The position numbers and the translations under genes are program-made. Positions 53,609 to 62,563 of a stretch of DNA of 64,000 nucleotides are shown here, one piece after another (the first letter of the stretch is position 1; every line of letters starts with the position of its first letter). Source of the stretch: Rhizobium sp. BK316 (GTDB lineage: Bacteria > Pseudomonadota > Alphaproteobacteria > Rhizobiales > Rhizobiaceae). Under the pieces are notes generated by a model that was given only the letters and a program-made list of their open reading frames with translations, did no database searches and had not been told where the DNA came from. The DNA lies in the NCBI RefSeq assembly GCF_014193695.1, contig NZ_JACHZR010000002.1:1041080-1105079 (forward strand), read 5' to 3'.

Positions 53609-54175
53609 GTGAAGACCGTTTATGAACGTGCCGATGTCGTGCCGCTGCTTGCAGAGATCTTCCGCGAGCTCGGCTACGAGGGCGCGACGCTCAGCCGCAT
53701 CACCGAGCGTACCGGCATCGGCAAGGGCAGCCTCTATCACTTCTTTCCCGGTGGGAAGGAAGAGATGGCGGCCGCCGTCCTTGCCGATGTCGACGGCTGG
53801 TTCGAACGCGCCGTCTACGAGCCGCTGCGCCGTGATGATGCCGGGGCGGCGATCGATGCGATGTGGGCGAATGTGATGGATTATTTCCGCTCCGGCAGCC
53901 GTATCTGCCTCGTCGGCGCCTTTGCGCTGGACGAGACACGCCAGCGTTTTTCGCCGGTCATCCGGGATTATTTCGTCCGCTGGATCGAGGCGCTGCGCCA
54001 GGCGCTGGTCCGTGCCGGCTGCGATGAGGGCGCCGCGCTCGCCGCGGCTGAAGAGGCGGTATCCGGCATTCAGGGCGCGCTGGTGCTCTCGCGGGCGCTG
54101 GATGACAAGGATATGTTCCGCAGAACGCTGGACCGGTTGGCGGACAGGCTGGCTGCAGCGAAACTTGAGGGATAG
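53609..54175 (+). CDS. TetR-family repressor, autoregulated with DUF1348
   Basis: The 188-residue protein has an N-terminal helix-turn-helix (about 25-47; SRITERTGIGKGSLYHFFPGGKEEM) and a helical ligand domain with cysteines. It starts with GTG at 53609 after AAAGG. It is cotranscribed with the DUF1348 gene, and the upstream perfect palindrome is the probable site. The inducer is unknown. Confidence 0.9.
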   Translation: MKTVYERADVVPLLAEIFRELGYEGATLSRITERTGIGKGSLYHFFPGGKEEMAAAVLADVDGWFERAVYEPLRRDDAGAAIDAMWANVMDYFRSGSRICLVGAFALDETRQRFSPVIRDYFVRWIEALRQALVRAGCDEGAALAAAEEAVSGIQGALVLSRALDDKDMFRRTLDRLADRLAAAKLEG

Positions 54176-54269
54176 GCGGTGGCCGCTACGTCGGCAAGAG
54201 CACGAATGCTGCAGACTCGGGGAGCCGTGGGTGAGGGGTTCAGGACGGCCTCACCCGGCAGGATTGTAT

Positions 54270-54404
54270 TTAGGCGTCGTTCTGCGGGGGCACGCGGACC
54301 GGGCGCGGATTCTCGCGCTGCGTGCGTACCTGGCGCCACTCGTTTTCCATCTGGTCAACGACGTGCTGGGGGATCTTGGTCGGAGTTTCTGTGCTGGTCT
54401 GCAT
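54270..54404 (-). CDS. Small hypothetical protein (44 aa)
   Basis: The start MQTSTETPTKIPQHVVDQME at 54404 follows AGAGG by six bases. The peptide has a charged helix-like middle (NEWRQVRTQRE) and a proline-rich tail (RPVRVPPQNDA). Upstream alternative starts add unlikely sequence. I recall similar short Rhizobium proteins but know no role. Confidence 0.55.
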   Translation of the reverse strand: MQTSTETPTKIPQHVVDQMENEWRQVRTQRENPRPVRVPPQNDA

Positions 54405-54519
54405 CGTATACCTCTCTTCCTCAGCAAGGGTGTGCTTACGAATTGATGCATCGCACAATAAAAACTGCGTGTAAATCTACGCCGGTCACACTTGAAACGA
54501 TTTAGTTAATTTCAATCGA

Positions 54520-54535
54520 TTAAGCTGATATTAAC
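54520..54535 (+). promoter_or_regulatory. Consensus CtrA box
   Basis: TTAA-N7-TTAAC (54520-54535) is an exact match to the CtrA consensus, 27 bases upstream of the GH19-like gene start. A second TTAA lies 10 bases upstream. In alphaproteobacteria CtrA controls cell-cycle, motility and envelope genes. Confidence 0.65.
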
Positions 54536-54561
54536 CACGAAGGACCTCCGGGAAGCGTATC

Positions 54562-55200
54562 ATGACTGTCTCACTCGACCGGCAATTCTTCTTCGACACT
54601 GTGCAGCACAACTTGTTCAAGGACAGGCTCACGCCGGCCCAGATCGAAGGCATGAACGCCATTTTCGACTACTGGGACGCGAATTTGGCTACCGCAGATC
54701 GGCGCTGGCTGGCCTATATATTGGCGACGGCCTTTCATGAGACCGCTTACACGATGCAGCCTGTGCGCGAGACGCTGGCAACAAGTGATTCGCGCGCCGT
54801 CGAGATCCTTGAGACCGCCTTTGCGTCCGGTCGGCTCTCCTGGGTGAAGACGCCTTACTGGCGGCTGGATGAGGATGGCAAAAGCTGGCTCGGTCGCGGC
54901 CTGGTGCAGCTCACCCACAGGCGCAATTACGAGGCGATGAGCGAGGTGACCGGCATCGATCTCGTCGCGGAGCCCGATCGCGCCATGGAAATGGTGCCGG
55001 CCGTGACGATCCTGATCGAGGGCATGCTGCGCGGCAGCTTCGCCGGCCACCGGCTTTGCGACCATCTCAATGAGGAGAGGGAGGATTGGGTGAACGCGCG
55101 CCGTATCGTCAATGGCACCGACAGGGCGGAAAAGCTTGCCGAATATGGACGAGCCTTCCTCGCGGCGATCCGCCTAGAACAATGCGGTTCGTCGACTTGA
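54562..55200 (+). CDS. GH19-like lytic enzyme (chitinase/endolysin fold)
   Basis: The 212-residue protein has a lysozyme-like fold with the catalytic glutamates in FHETAYTMQPVRE (about 59 and 71), the conserved GRGLVQLTHRRNYEAMS, and WVNARRIVNG. It resembles GH19 chitinases and phage endolysins and may cut peptidoglycan. It has no signal peptide. No other phage genes are near. A perfect CtrA box upstream suggests cell-cycle control, which is inference. Confidence 0.82.
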   Translation: MTVSLDRQFFFDTVQHNLFKDRLTPAQIEGMNAIFDYWDANLATADRRWLAYILATAFHETAYTMQPVRETLATSDSRAVEILETAFASGRLSWVKTPYWRLDEDGKSWLGRGLVQLTHRRNYEAMSEVTGIDLVAEPDRAMEMVPAVTILIEGMLRGSFAGHRLCDHLNEEREDWVNARRIVNGTDRAEKLAEYGRAFLAAIRLEQCGSST

Positions 55201-55284
55201 TCTTAACACCTCGCTCGGCGGGCATCTGCGGCCCGCGCGGACATATCTGCTAAAATCTGGCGGATATAGCGTATCGGTTCCCGA

Positions 55285-55860
55285 CTAATCGCGTTCCATG
55301 GTTGCGAGAATGGCCGCCGCCATCCGTTTCGCCTGGCGGCCGGGCTCCGCTGAGCGAACCACTTGGGCTACGGCCGTTGCTCCCTCATGGAGAATATTGA
55401 TTTCGTCCGCCACACGTCTCGGATCGCGGAACCGTGCAGCATGAGCAAGTTCTTCGAAGTAGGCGAGCGCCAGGCGCTTGTGCATGCTGGCGGCACGAAA
55501 CACGGGATCGGCAATATCCTTGTGTTCTCCCGCAGCAGCCATAAAGCTGCAGCCCCTGAAGTCCTTGTCCTTGAACCAGAGCTGTAGAAAATCGAACGTC
55601 AACAAAATCCGCTCTGCCGGATCGCTTGCACGCTTTTCCACAAACTCGCGCATCTCACGGCGGTCCTCCTCGTCGCGACGCTCGAGTGCGGCCACGATCA
55701 GGTCCTCCTTCGTCTCGAAGTGCCGATACAACGTCGTTTTCGCGACGCCGCTTTCCGCGATAATCAAATCGACGCCCGTCGCCTGGTACCCCTTTTCGTT
55801 GAACAGACGGAGGGCCGTTTCAAGTAGATGGTCCCTGATCTCTGATCGCCGCACTATCAC
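55285..55860 (-). CDS. TetR-family repressor of the DUF417/YeeE genes
   Basis: The 191-residue protein has a helix-turn-helix at about 25-50 (LIIAESGVAKTTLYRHFETKEDL) and a helical C-domain. It is divergent from the DUF417 gene with 240 bases between them. Palindromes at 56004-56051 are probable operators. It probably controls the plus-strand genes that follow. The signal is unknown; a redox or chlorine stress link has been reported for DUF417 relatives elsewhere. Confidence 0.88.
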   Translation of the reverse strand: MIVRRSEIRDHLLETALRLFNEKGYQATGVDLIIAESGVAKTTLYRHFETKEDLIVAALERRDEEDRREMREFVEKRASDPAERILLTFDFLQLWFKDKDFRGCSFMAAAGEHKDIADPVFRAASMHKRLALAYFEELAHAARFRDPRRVADEINILHEGATAVAQVVRSAEPGRQAKRMAAAILATMERD

Positions 55861-56003
55861 ACCTCAAACAAAACTGACCTGTAGCGAAAGTTAGGTGTTC
55901 TCGCGACCATTAGCAATGCGCAAGCGCAGATTCGCGGCGATTGAACCCGCATGCTTCTTCACCGAAGAACGATAGTGATCGCGCTTTCGTGATTTGAAAA
56001 CAA

Positions 56004-56051
56004 TACAGGTCTGTAGTATTTCGTTATAAACGATACAGATCGGTGTCGTTT
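56004..56051. promoter_or_regulatory. Two operator-like palindromes upstream of the DUF417 gene
   Basis: TACAG-GT-CTGTA at 56004-56015 is perfect. AAACGATAC and GTGTCGTTT (56028-56051) form a second inverted repeat with one mismatch. Both lie between the TetR gene and the gene it probably controls. Confidence 0.65.
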
Positions 56052-56100
56052 CTCTTTGGAGGCGAGGAGCCTCTGGAAATCAATTCGATGGGAGAAGGAA

Positions 56101-56628
56101 ATGACCCAAGCTATCAATCATATCGGCAGGCAGCCGAAGTCCGGAAGCATTTTCGGCATTTTGCATCTGGCGGACACCTATGGCCGCGCGGCGACAACCG
56201 CCGGCCTCTATGTTTCGATCACCGTGATTTACGCCTGGTTTGGCGGCATGAAATTTACGGCCTACGAAGCGCAAGGGCTGGTCGATCTGGTCAGTAACAG
56301 TCCTCTTGTGAGCTGGATGTATGCGATCTTCAGTGTTCGAGGTTTTTCGAGCTTTCTTGGCGTCGTGGAACTGAGTATCGGCGCGCTGATCGCAGCAAGG
56401 CTCATTAGCCCGGTCTACTCGTTACTGGGAGGCGTCCTGTCGTCCGGACTGTTCGTCACCACCATCAGCTTCATGGTTACAACCCCTGGCGTGATTGTTC
56501 TCGAGCTCGGGTTCCCTGCCATTTCGGTCGCTCCTGGTCAATTCTTGCTCAAGGATGTCGGGCTTCTGGCGCTATCCCTTTGGATTGCAATGGATTCCTT
56601 TCTCGCGATCCGGTCCGCCAAGGCCTAG
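56101..56628 (+). CDS. DUF417 (YkgB-family) membrane protein
   Basis: The 175-residue protein has four membrane helices: YVSITVIYAWFGGMKF (the family mark with WxGxxKFTAYEA), a middle ELSIGALIAARL, and VTTISFMVTTPGVIV. Relatives such as RclC/YkgB are induced by reactive chlorine species in E. coli. The TetR gene is divergent. An ATG at 56056 is possible, but MTQAINHI at 56101 is preferred. A strong hairpin follows. Confidence 0.88.
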   Translation: MTQAINHIGRQPKSGSIFGILHLADTYGRAATTAGLYVSITVIYAWFGGMKFTAYEAQGLVDLVSNSPLVSWMYAIFSVRGFSSFLGVVELSIGALIAARLISPVYSLLGGVLSSGLFVTTISFMVTTPGVIVLELGFPAISVAPGQFLLKDVGLLALSLWIAMDSFLAIRSAKA

Positions 56629-56657
56629 ACCCGAAAGCCCGGCAGTTAGCCTTTGGT

Positions 56658-56694
56658 GCGAACGCCCCGATCCAGCTCGGATCGGGGCGTTCGC
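56658..56694. terminator. Strong 16-bp hairpin after the DUF417 gene
   Basis: GCGAACGCCCCGATCC (56658-56673) pairs perfectly with GGATCGGGGCGTTCGC (56679-56694). No T run follows, so it may reduce rather than stop transcription into the next gene. Confidence 0.6.
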
Positions 56695-56765
56695 CATTCA
56701 CTGAACGCGAAACTCGTGCCATTCTGCGAAGCGCGATCTTCTTTTCTGAACGGAGGATTGGTGCC

Positions 56766-57710
56766 GTGGACGGATTGCCCGGCGGTACGGAGCCAGCAGG
56801 TTTCGAGACATGGGCGGGTTTCAGCGTTATCGGCACGCTGAGCTTCGTACTCGGCTTCGCGATGAACTACGGTTCGATCTGCACCTTCATCGCTACGACC
56901 GAGTTGGTTTCCGAGCGCCGACCCGCGCGGTTTCTTGCTTTGGCCGAATGCGCGGTATGGGCTGCCGTCGGATATATTGTCCTCGATACGTTGCCGACCA
57001 TGCATGCTGGATGGTCTCCTCTGCTTCATATGGTCAGCGCAGCCATCCTCTTTGGCGTCGGCGTATACGTGAACGGTGCCTGCATCTTTGGATCTGTTGG
57101 GCACTTTGGCAACGGGGACCTGGAATTCGGCTTCACCTTCCTCGGCATTCTGATCATCCTCTCCCTCGACTTGGTGCTCGAACTCCGCCCGGAACCGATG
57201 CCAATCAGCGCCGCACCGCCGCTTGCGCTGGGAGCTTTGCTGGTGGTTCTGCCCGCATTGCTATTTCTAAGACTGGGCGTCTCTTTCAAATCCGAGACGA
57301 ACTTTCGGCGGCTAACGCTGGCAATGGGTACGATTGGCATAACTTCGGCCACCTTGTCAGCGTTTGCCCCCCGCTTCTCGATCACCACCTCGATTGGATC
57401 GATGCTTTCGATCCCAGTGACGAGTTCGCTCATTTTTGTCTGCATGTTCGGAGGCAGTCTCGTTTCGGCAAGAATTCGCCGACATCGTTTTTCGCTAACC
57501 TGGCCGACATGGGGAAGCGTGTCGCGAAGGATAATGGGCGGTATGCTGATGGGCTTTGGAGCGCTCCTTATCCCTGGTGGAAACGACACGCTCCTGCTCG
57601 TCGGCCTCCCGATGGGAGCGTGGCAGGCCTTTCTCGCTTACCTTCTTATGGTAGCGGCGCTCGCCGCGCTGATCGTTAGATTTGGTTCAGCAGCGCGATC
57701 TTGGTCGTAA
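56766..57710 (+). CDS. YeeE/YedE-family (TsuA-like) membrane protein
   Basis: The 314-residue protein has about nine membrane helices with the paired cysteine patterns of the family (GSICTF at about 36-41; VNGACIFGSVGHFGNGD later). TsuA/YeeE proteins take up thiosulfate or other sulfur species. GTG 56766 is the start because GGAGG lies nine bases upstream; longer forms encode no family sequence. It follows DUF417 on the same strand, which suggests a joint redox or sulfur response. Confidence 0.82.
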   Translation: MDGLPGGTEPAGFETWAGFSVIGTLSFVLGFAMNYGSICTFIATTELVSERRPARFLALAECAVWAAVGYIVLDTLPTMHAGWSPLLHMVSAAILFGVGVYVNGACIFGSVGHFGNGDLEFGFTFLGILIILSLDLVLELRPEPMPISAAPPLALGALLVVLPALLFLRLGVSFKSETNFRRLTLAMGTIGITSATLSAFAPRFSITTSIGSMLSIPVTSSLIFVCMFGGSLVSARIRRHRFSLTWPTWGSVSRRIMGGMLMGFGALLIPGGNDTLLLVGLPMGAWQAFLAYLLMVAALAALIVRFGSAARSWS

Positions 57711-57835
57711 CATCAGGCTGGCCCGCGCGGCTCAAGCTTTGTTGGTCACTGACGCGGCATTGTGGCCCGGTTGAAGGCCTGGGCGGCGCGTGTTATCGCC
57801 GCTCAACCTCAGGGAATTGTCACAGGAGTGTCCGC

Positions 57836-58147
57836 GTGATCCGCCATATCGTCTTCTTCACCGTGCCGGAGGAAAACCGCGAGGCGGTGCGCAAGGGGCT
57901 CTCCATACTGACGGGCATTCCCCATGCCCTGACGCTGGAGATCGGCGAAAACGTCAAGACGGACCAGTGGGGCAATACGGTCGATTTCGTCGTCTACGGC
58001 GAATTCGAGAGCGAGGAAGCGCTCGCCGCCTACAAGGCGCATCCCGACTATGACCTCTCGACCCGCACGGTAAAGCCGCTCCGGGATACCAGGACTGCGG
58101 CCGATTTCGATAGCGACAAGGCGGTCACCAGCCCCCTTCGGGATTGA
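57836..58147 (+). CDS. Dabb-domain (stress-responsive alpha-beta barrel) protein
   Basis: The 103-residue protein starts with GTG 57836 after AGGAG. Its start (M)IRHIVFFTVPEENREAVRKG and the later VDFVVYGEFESEEALAAYKAH fit the Dabb domain. Dabb proteins form dimeric ferredoxin-like barrels, some with stress roles, others enzymatic. It stands alone before the large palindrome. Confidence 0.88.
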   Translation: MIRHIVFFTVPEENREAVRKGLSILTGIPHALTLEIGENVKTDQWGNTVDFVVYGEFESEEALAAYKAHPDYDLSTRTVKPLRDTRTAADFDSDKAVTSPLRD

Positions 58148-58167
58148 TAATTATGGCTGTCGCTAAT

Positions 58168-58434
58168 CTATCCCATTGAAAATGAACGGGAATTTTCGAT
58201 TAAATTCGATTGTGTCGGGGTTTTCGGCTAAGTCATTGATAATGTTTAAGTGATCCACCAGGGCACGAAAATCTTTTGAATAATTCGATTCAGCAAACGC
58301 TGCTTCTGATTTTGAAATTCTTTACGCGTAATTTTGAGCTAAGTGGATCACTTATTCAGAATCAATGACTTAGCCCCAAAAATGCTACACTAGTGGCTCA
58401 CTTTGAAAATTCTTATTCATTTTCAAATGGATAG
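58168..58434. repeat. 267-bp AT-rich nested palindromic element
   Basis: Outer arms CTATCCCATTGAAAATGAA (58168-58186) and their complement (58416-58434) match with two changes. Inner arms (58227-58258 and 58343-58374), starting GCTAAGTCATTGA and ending AGTGATCCAC, are also inverted copies. The inside is much richer in A/T than the rest of the window. It codes for nothing recognisable. It could be a mobile palindrome or a long structured RNA. Confidence 0.75.
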
Positions 58435-58587
58435 AGAGAGGCCGGAAATGATCCCGGTTGCAGATGAATCAATCTGTGAAGGGCCGCAAGCAAGTCTTGA
58501 GAAAAAAGCCGCAAATGATTCAGAAGCTTAGCGGATTGGAAGCGAAGTCGGCCTCCGGCAGGCGAGGCCTGCTTTGCCCGCCGCCGG

Positions 58588-59802
58588 TCAGGCCGGCTGT
58601 ACGCTCGGCTTTGCACCGCGTACCAACGCCATCAGCATCAGCACGAAGACCAATGCGATGGCCGCAAGCACCGCACAGGTGATGACCGTCGCGCCGGCGC
58701 CGGCGCGGTCGAGGATGGCGGTGAAGATGACGGGCGCAATCGCGTTGGCGAGGTTCTGCGGCATCGACAGGCAGGCCGTCTGCAGCCCGTATTCCCTGGC
58801 CGAGAAAAGGGCGAGCGGCAGTAGTGCGCGGGCGACCGCCAGCACGCCGGAGCCGAAACCGTAGAGCAGCACGAAGGTAATGAGCAGCGGCGTCGATGGC
58901 GGGACGATGAAGAGCATCAGGAAGCTGAACAGCATCAGGCTGACGCCCATGACCGATGTCAGGATCGGATTGCCGCGCTTGCCGAGCAGCATGTCGAGTG
59001 CGCGCGCCGAAATGCCGATCACGCCGCGTGCCGAGCCGAGCTGCAGGGCAAGGGCCGTCGATGCGCCGGACTGGCGAAAGATTTCGAGCAGGGATGGCGA
59101 GACACCGAAAGTGATGAAGGTGCCGAGCGTGGTCGAGATCGCGATCAGCAGGAAAGCCTTGCGCCGGTCGGAGGGCGAAAGCTCCACCGGCGGCGTTTCG
59201 GCGGCTGCCCCCTGCGTGTGGCTGGCAACCGGCTTCGGCAGGCCGAAGAGGTGCAGCGGCAGGCAGACGAAGAATTGCAGGCCGGCGCAGACGAGGAAGG
59301 TGATGCGCCAGCCGAAATTCTCGTTGAGCAGCGTCAGGATCGGCCAGAAAATGGTGGCCGAGAGACCGGTGAACAGCATCAGGATGGCGATGACCCGTTT
59401 GCCGTTTACCCCTTCGCGCTCCACGACCGCGGTATAGCAGGGCGCCGAAAGGCCGAGCGCGCCGCCAAGCCCGATCACGACCCAGGCGAGCGCATAGACG
59501 ACGATATTGGTGGCGGCGGCAAGCAGCAGCAGGCCGATCGCGAAGGTGATCGACGAGGCGGCCAGCACCTTCGCAGCACCATAGCGGCCGAGCCAGCGCC
59601 CGGTGGTCGGACCGGCAAAGGCGCTGATCACCATCATGATGGTCAATCCGGCAAAAATCGCTTCATTCGGCAGCCCAAGGGAAGGCGCAATGACACGGCC
59701 CATGACGCCGAGCATGTCGAAGGTCGTGCCCCAGCCGATCAGCTGGGTGACTGCCAGCACGCCAACCGTCCGCACCGTACGGAGAGAAAATGATGTCTGC
59801 AT
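58588..59802 (-). CDS. MFS transporter
   Basis: The 404-residue protein has twelve predicted helices. The N-half contains FAGLTIMMVISAFAGPTTGRWLGRYGAAKVL, the MFS loop 2-3 motif region, and a central loop (about 190-215) is hydrophilic. It belongs to the major facilitator superfamily; the substrate is unknown. Start 59802 (MQTSFSLRTVRTVG) is chosen, as longer forms lack family sequence. It is divergent from the feu genes. Confidence 0.88.
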   Translation of the reverse strand: MQTSFSLRTVRTVGVLAVTQLIGWGTTFDMLGVMGRVIAPSLGLPNEAIFAGLTIMMVISAFAGPTTGRWLGRYGAAKVLAASSITFAIGLLLLAAATNIVVYALAWVVIGLGGALGLSAPCYTAVVEREGVNGKRVIAILMLFTGLSATIFWPILTLLNENFGWRITFLVCAGLQFFVCLPLHLFGLPKPVASHTQGAAAETPPVELSPSDRRKAFLLIAISTTLGTFITFGVSPSLLEIFRQSGASTALALQLGSARGVIGISARALDMLLGKRGNPILTSVMGVSLMLFSFLMLFIVPPSTPLLITFVLLYGFGSGVLAVARALLPLALFSAREYGLQTACLSMPQNLANAIAPVIFTAILDRAGAGATVITCAVLAAIALVFVLMLMALVRGAKPSVQPA

Positions 59803-60075
59803 GATTCCGGAAAGAAATGAAGAAAGGCGGTAAAGCGATAGCAGCTTCAACCAGACGCTGAAAGGTTTGATCGAACAGGTGCCATATGAATATGACTGGT
59901 GCCGGGATTTCCATTGCGGCGGAAGCACATGCGTCCATCATTCAGGAATCATGCATATTTCGTGCAATAGTCGAGAATTGTTCTAAAATTCCCGCATTAC
60001 CGTGCATTCATTTGCCATTCAGGTCGCGTGAGTACATATTCGGGACAAGTTGGCATTACATTGAAAGCACAGCAC

Positions 60076-60324
60076 ATGGCCTCTCCTCTGAGCGTCGCAG
60101 CATTGGCCGCCGGACTGGCGGTTTCGGCGCCCTCACCGGACGACACCCGCACGCTTGTCCTGCGTGTGGCGCGCGATTGCAGCGCTGCGGCCCAGCAGGT
60201 CGTAGACGAGACCGGCGGCCAGCTTCTTTCCGTGCAGCCGGTGGGCGACGCCTGCATCATCACCGTTCTCGTTCAGGGCAACGGCCAGCGTCCGCGCAAG
60301 GTGACGGTAAAGGTTCCGATGTAA
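60076..60324 (+). CDS. feuN: FeuN-like small exported regulator of FeuQ
   Basis: The 82-residue product from MASPLSVAALAAGLAVSAPS has a signal-like N-terminus and a short secreted domain (TLVLRVARDCSAAAQQVVDE, then GDACIITVLVQGNG). In Sinorhizobium meliloti, FeuN is a small periplasmic protein encoded upstream of feuP-feuQ that restrains the FeuQ sensor. Position and size support this assignment. The start could also be 60028 (GTG); the ribosome site is weak for both. Confidence 0.7.
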   Translation: MASPLSVAALAAGLAVSAPSPDDTRTLVLRVARDCSAAAQQVVDETGGQLLSVQPVGDACIITVLVQGNGQRPRKVTVKVPM

Positions 60325-60378
60325 ACGGAATCGGCTTATTCAAGGTTCCAGTGATTTGCAGCGGAAGAAGGCGAAGCG

Positions 60379-61050
60379 ATGCGCATTCTGGTAGTCGAAG
60401 ACGACGTCAATCTGAACCGGCAACTCTGCGACACGCTGAAAGAAGCGGGTTATGTCGTCGATCAGGCGTTCGATGGCGAGGAGGGGCACTTCCTCGGCGA
60501 TACCGAACCCTATGACGCCATCATCCTCGATATCGGCCTTCCCGAAATGGACGGCGTGACCGTGCTGGAAAAATGGCGCGGCGCCGGCCGCGCCGTGCCG
60601 GTGCTGATCCTGACTGCTCGCGACCGATGGAGCGACAAGGTCGCCGGCATCGATGCGGGCGCCGACGACTATGTGACGAAGCCATTCCATGTCGAGGAAG
60701 TGCTGGCACGCATCCGTGCGCTCATCCGTCGTGCGGCCGGCCACGCCTCCTCCGAGATCGTCTGCGGCCCCGTGCGGCTCGACACCAAGACCTCGAAGGC
60801 GATCGTCAACGGCGTGGCGCTGAAGCTCACCTCGCATGAATACCGGCTGCTTGCCTATCTCATGCATCATATGGGCGAGGTGGTCTCCCGCACGGAACTG
60901 GTCGAGCATATGTACGATCAGGATTTCGACCGCGATTCCAATACGATCGAGGTCTTCGTCGGCCGCCTGCGCAAGAAGATGGGCGTCGATCTGATCGAAA
61001 CGGTGCGCGGTCTGGGCTACCGCATCCAAGCGCCGACCAATGCGAATTAA
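60379..61050 (+). CDS. feuP: FeuP response regulator (OmpR family)
   Basis: The 223-residue OmpR/PhoB-type regulator has a receiver domain with acidic residues EDD (9-11), phospho-acceptor Asp51 (ILDIGLPEMDG) and Lys104 (YVTKPF), then a winged-helix DNA-binding domain (about 125-220; SRTELVEHMYDQDFDRDSNT). With FeuQ it controls cyclic-glucan export in response to low osmolarity in Sinorhizobium. It overlaps feuQ by 11 bases. Confidence 0.92.
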   Translation: MRILVVEDDVNLNRQLCDTLKEAGYVVDQAFDGEEGHFLGDTEPYDAIILDIGLPEMDGVTVLEKWRGAGRAVPVLILTARDRWSDKVAGIDAGADDYVTKPFHVEEVLARIRALIRRAAGHASSEIVCGPVRLDTKTSKAIVNGVALKLTSHEYRLLAYLMHHMGEVVSRTELVEHMYDQDFDRDSNTIEVFVGRLRKKMGVDLIETVRGLGYRIQAPTNAN

Positions 61051-62443
61051 GTCGCTCACCGCACGCGTGCTGCTTCTGACCACGGTCTGGTCGACGGTGG
61101 CGCTGGTGGTGATCGGCCTGTTGATTTCGACACTCTATAGACGCAGCGCCGAGCGCGGCTTTCAGGACCTGCTGCGCGCCCAGCTCTATAACGTCATCAA
61201 TTCCGTGACGATCGGCGATCAGGGCGCGCTCTCGGGCAGCCCGCAGCTCGGCGACCTGCGCTTCGCCCAGCCGAAGACCGGTTGGTACTGGGTGGTCGAA
61301 CCGCTCGGCACCTATACGACCGCGCCGCTCGTCTCACCCTCGCTGGGCTCGGCGACCATCCCCGTGCTGTCGGTCGTCGAAGCGCCTTTCGACAAGAATT
61401 ACGAGCGCTACTACCAGGTGACGGATGCGGCCGGTAACCGCGTGCAGGTGGCCGAGACGGAAGTGGTGCTCGACACCGACGGCCGTGCGGCGCGTTTCCG
61501 CGTCACCGGCAATGTCGATGTCGTGGAAGACGACGTCCGCAATTTCTCCCACCGGCTCTATCTGGCGCTCGCCGGTTTCGGCGTCGGCAGTCTCATCGTC
61601 AATGCGCTCGCCATTCTCTATGGCTTGAAGCCGCTCGACAAGGCACGTGCCGCTTTGGAGCGTATCCGCGCCGGCGAAAGCGAGCAGCTGAAGGGCGATT
61701 TCCCGCGCGAGATCCTGCCGCTTGCCAATGAGGTCAACGCGCTGATCGACAGCAACCGCCGCATCGTCGAGCGGGCGCGCATGCAGGTCGGCAATCTCGC
61801 CCATTCTCTGAAGACGCCGATCGCCGTGCTGCTCAACGAGGCGCGCGTGCTCGAAAAATCGCATGGCGAACTGGTGCGCAATCAGGCCGAGGCCATGCAG
61901 GGGCAGGTGCAGTCCTATCTCAACCGCGCGCGCATTGCCGCCCAGCGCGAATCCGTGCTGGCGCGAACCGATGCCGAACCGGCGCTCGAGCGGCTGGTGC
62001 GTGTCATGCGCCGCCTGAATGTCGAAACCGAATTCGAGCTGATCGTCCAGCCGCCGCACCTTGCCGTTGCCATGGAGCAGCAGGATCTGGAGGAAACGGT
62101 CGGCAACCTCCTGGAGAATGCCGCGCGCTTTGCCAAGAGCAAAGTGCGTCTTTCGGCGGTCGAAGCCGGCGAGGATGTGAAGGGAGTAGAAGCAAGCGCC
62201 CGCAAGCATTGGGTGGAGCTTGCCGTCGAGGATGACGGCCCGGGCCTGGAGCCCGACCAGATCCGCGAGGCGCTGAAGCGCGGCCGGCGGCTGGACGAGA
62301 GCAAGCCCGGAACCGGCCTCGGCCTTTCCATCGTCACCGAGATTTCCAACGAGTACCAGGGGCGTCTGGAGCTTACCCGCGGGGAATGGGGCGGGCTGAA
62401 AGCCAAGCTTATCCTGCCAGGTGTGACAAAGGATGTTGCATGA
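61040..62443 (+). CDS. feuQ: FeuQ sensor histidine kinase
   Basis: The 467-residue kinase has two membrane helices (about 10-30 and 174-196) enclosing a periplasmic sensor domain, a HAMP-like linker, the H-box NLAHSLKTPIAVL (His about 256), and an ATPase domain with DDGPGL and GTGLGLS. It is the osmosensor partner of FeuP in rhizobia. The reading frame starts inside feuP, so the two are translated together. Confidence 0.92.
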   Translation: MRIKSLTARVLLLTTVWSTVALVVIGLLISTLYRRSAERGFQDLLRAQLYNVINSVTIGDQGALSGSPQLGDLRFAQPKTGWYWVVEPLGTYTTAPLVSPSLGSATIPVLSVVEAPFDKNYERYYQVTDAAGNRVQVAETEVVLDTDGRAARFRVTGNVDVVEDDVRNFSHRLYLALAGFGVGSLIVNALAILYGLKPLDKARAALERIRAGESEQLKGDFPREILPLANEVNALIDSNRRIVERARMQVGNLAHSLKTPIAVLLNEARVLEKSHGELVRNQAEAMQGQVQSYLNRARIAAQRESVLARTDAEPALERLVRVMRRLNVETEFELIVQPPHLAVAMEQQDLEETVGNLLENAARFAKSKVRLSAVEAGEDVKGVEASARKHWVELAVEDDGPGLEPDQIREALKRGRRLDESKPGTGLGLSIVTEISNEYQGRLELTRGEWGGLKAKLILPGVTKDVA

Positions 62444-62563
62444 GCAACTGCTTGATGTCACAAAGATAGTGGCAAATGTATAGCATGCTTTGCCTTAATG
62501 CTGACACGGGGACGCTGCACTTCGATCGGCTCGACTAACACCCCTGATCGTGGTTCGATTGCA

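Noticed and set aside
54562..55200. Prophage remnant suggested by the endolysin-like gene
   Set aside because: No integrase, structural or lysis genes nearby; the gene has a chromosomal-type CtrA promoter.
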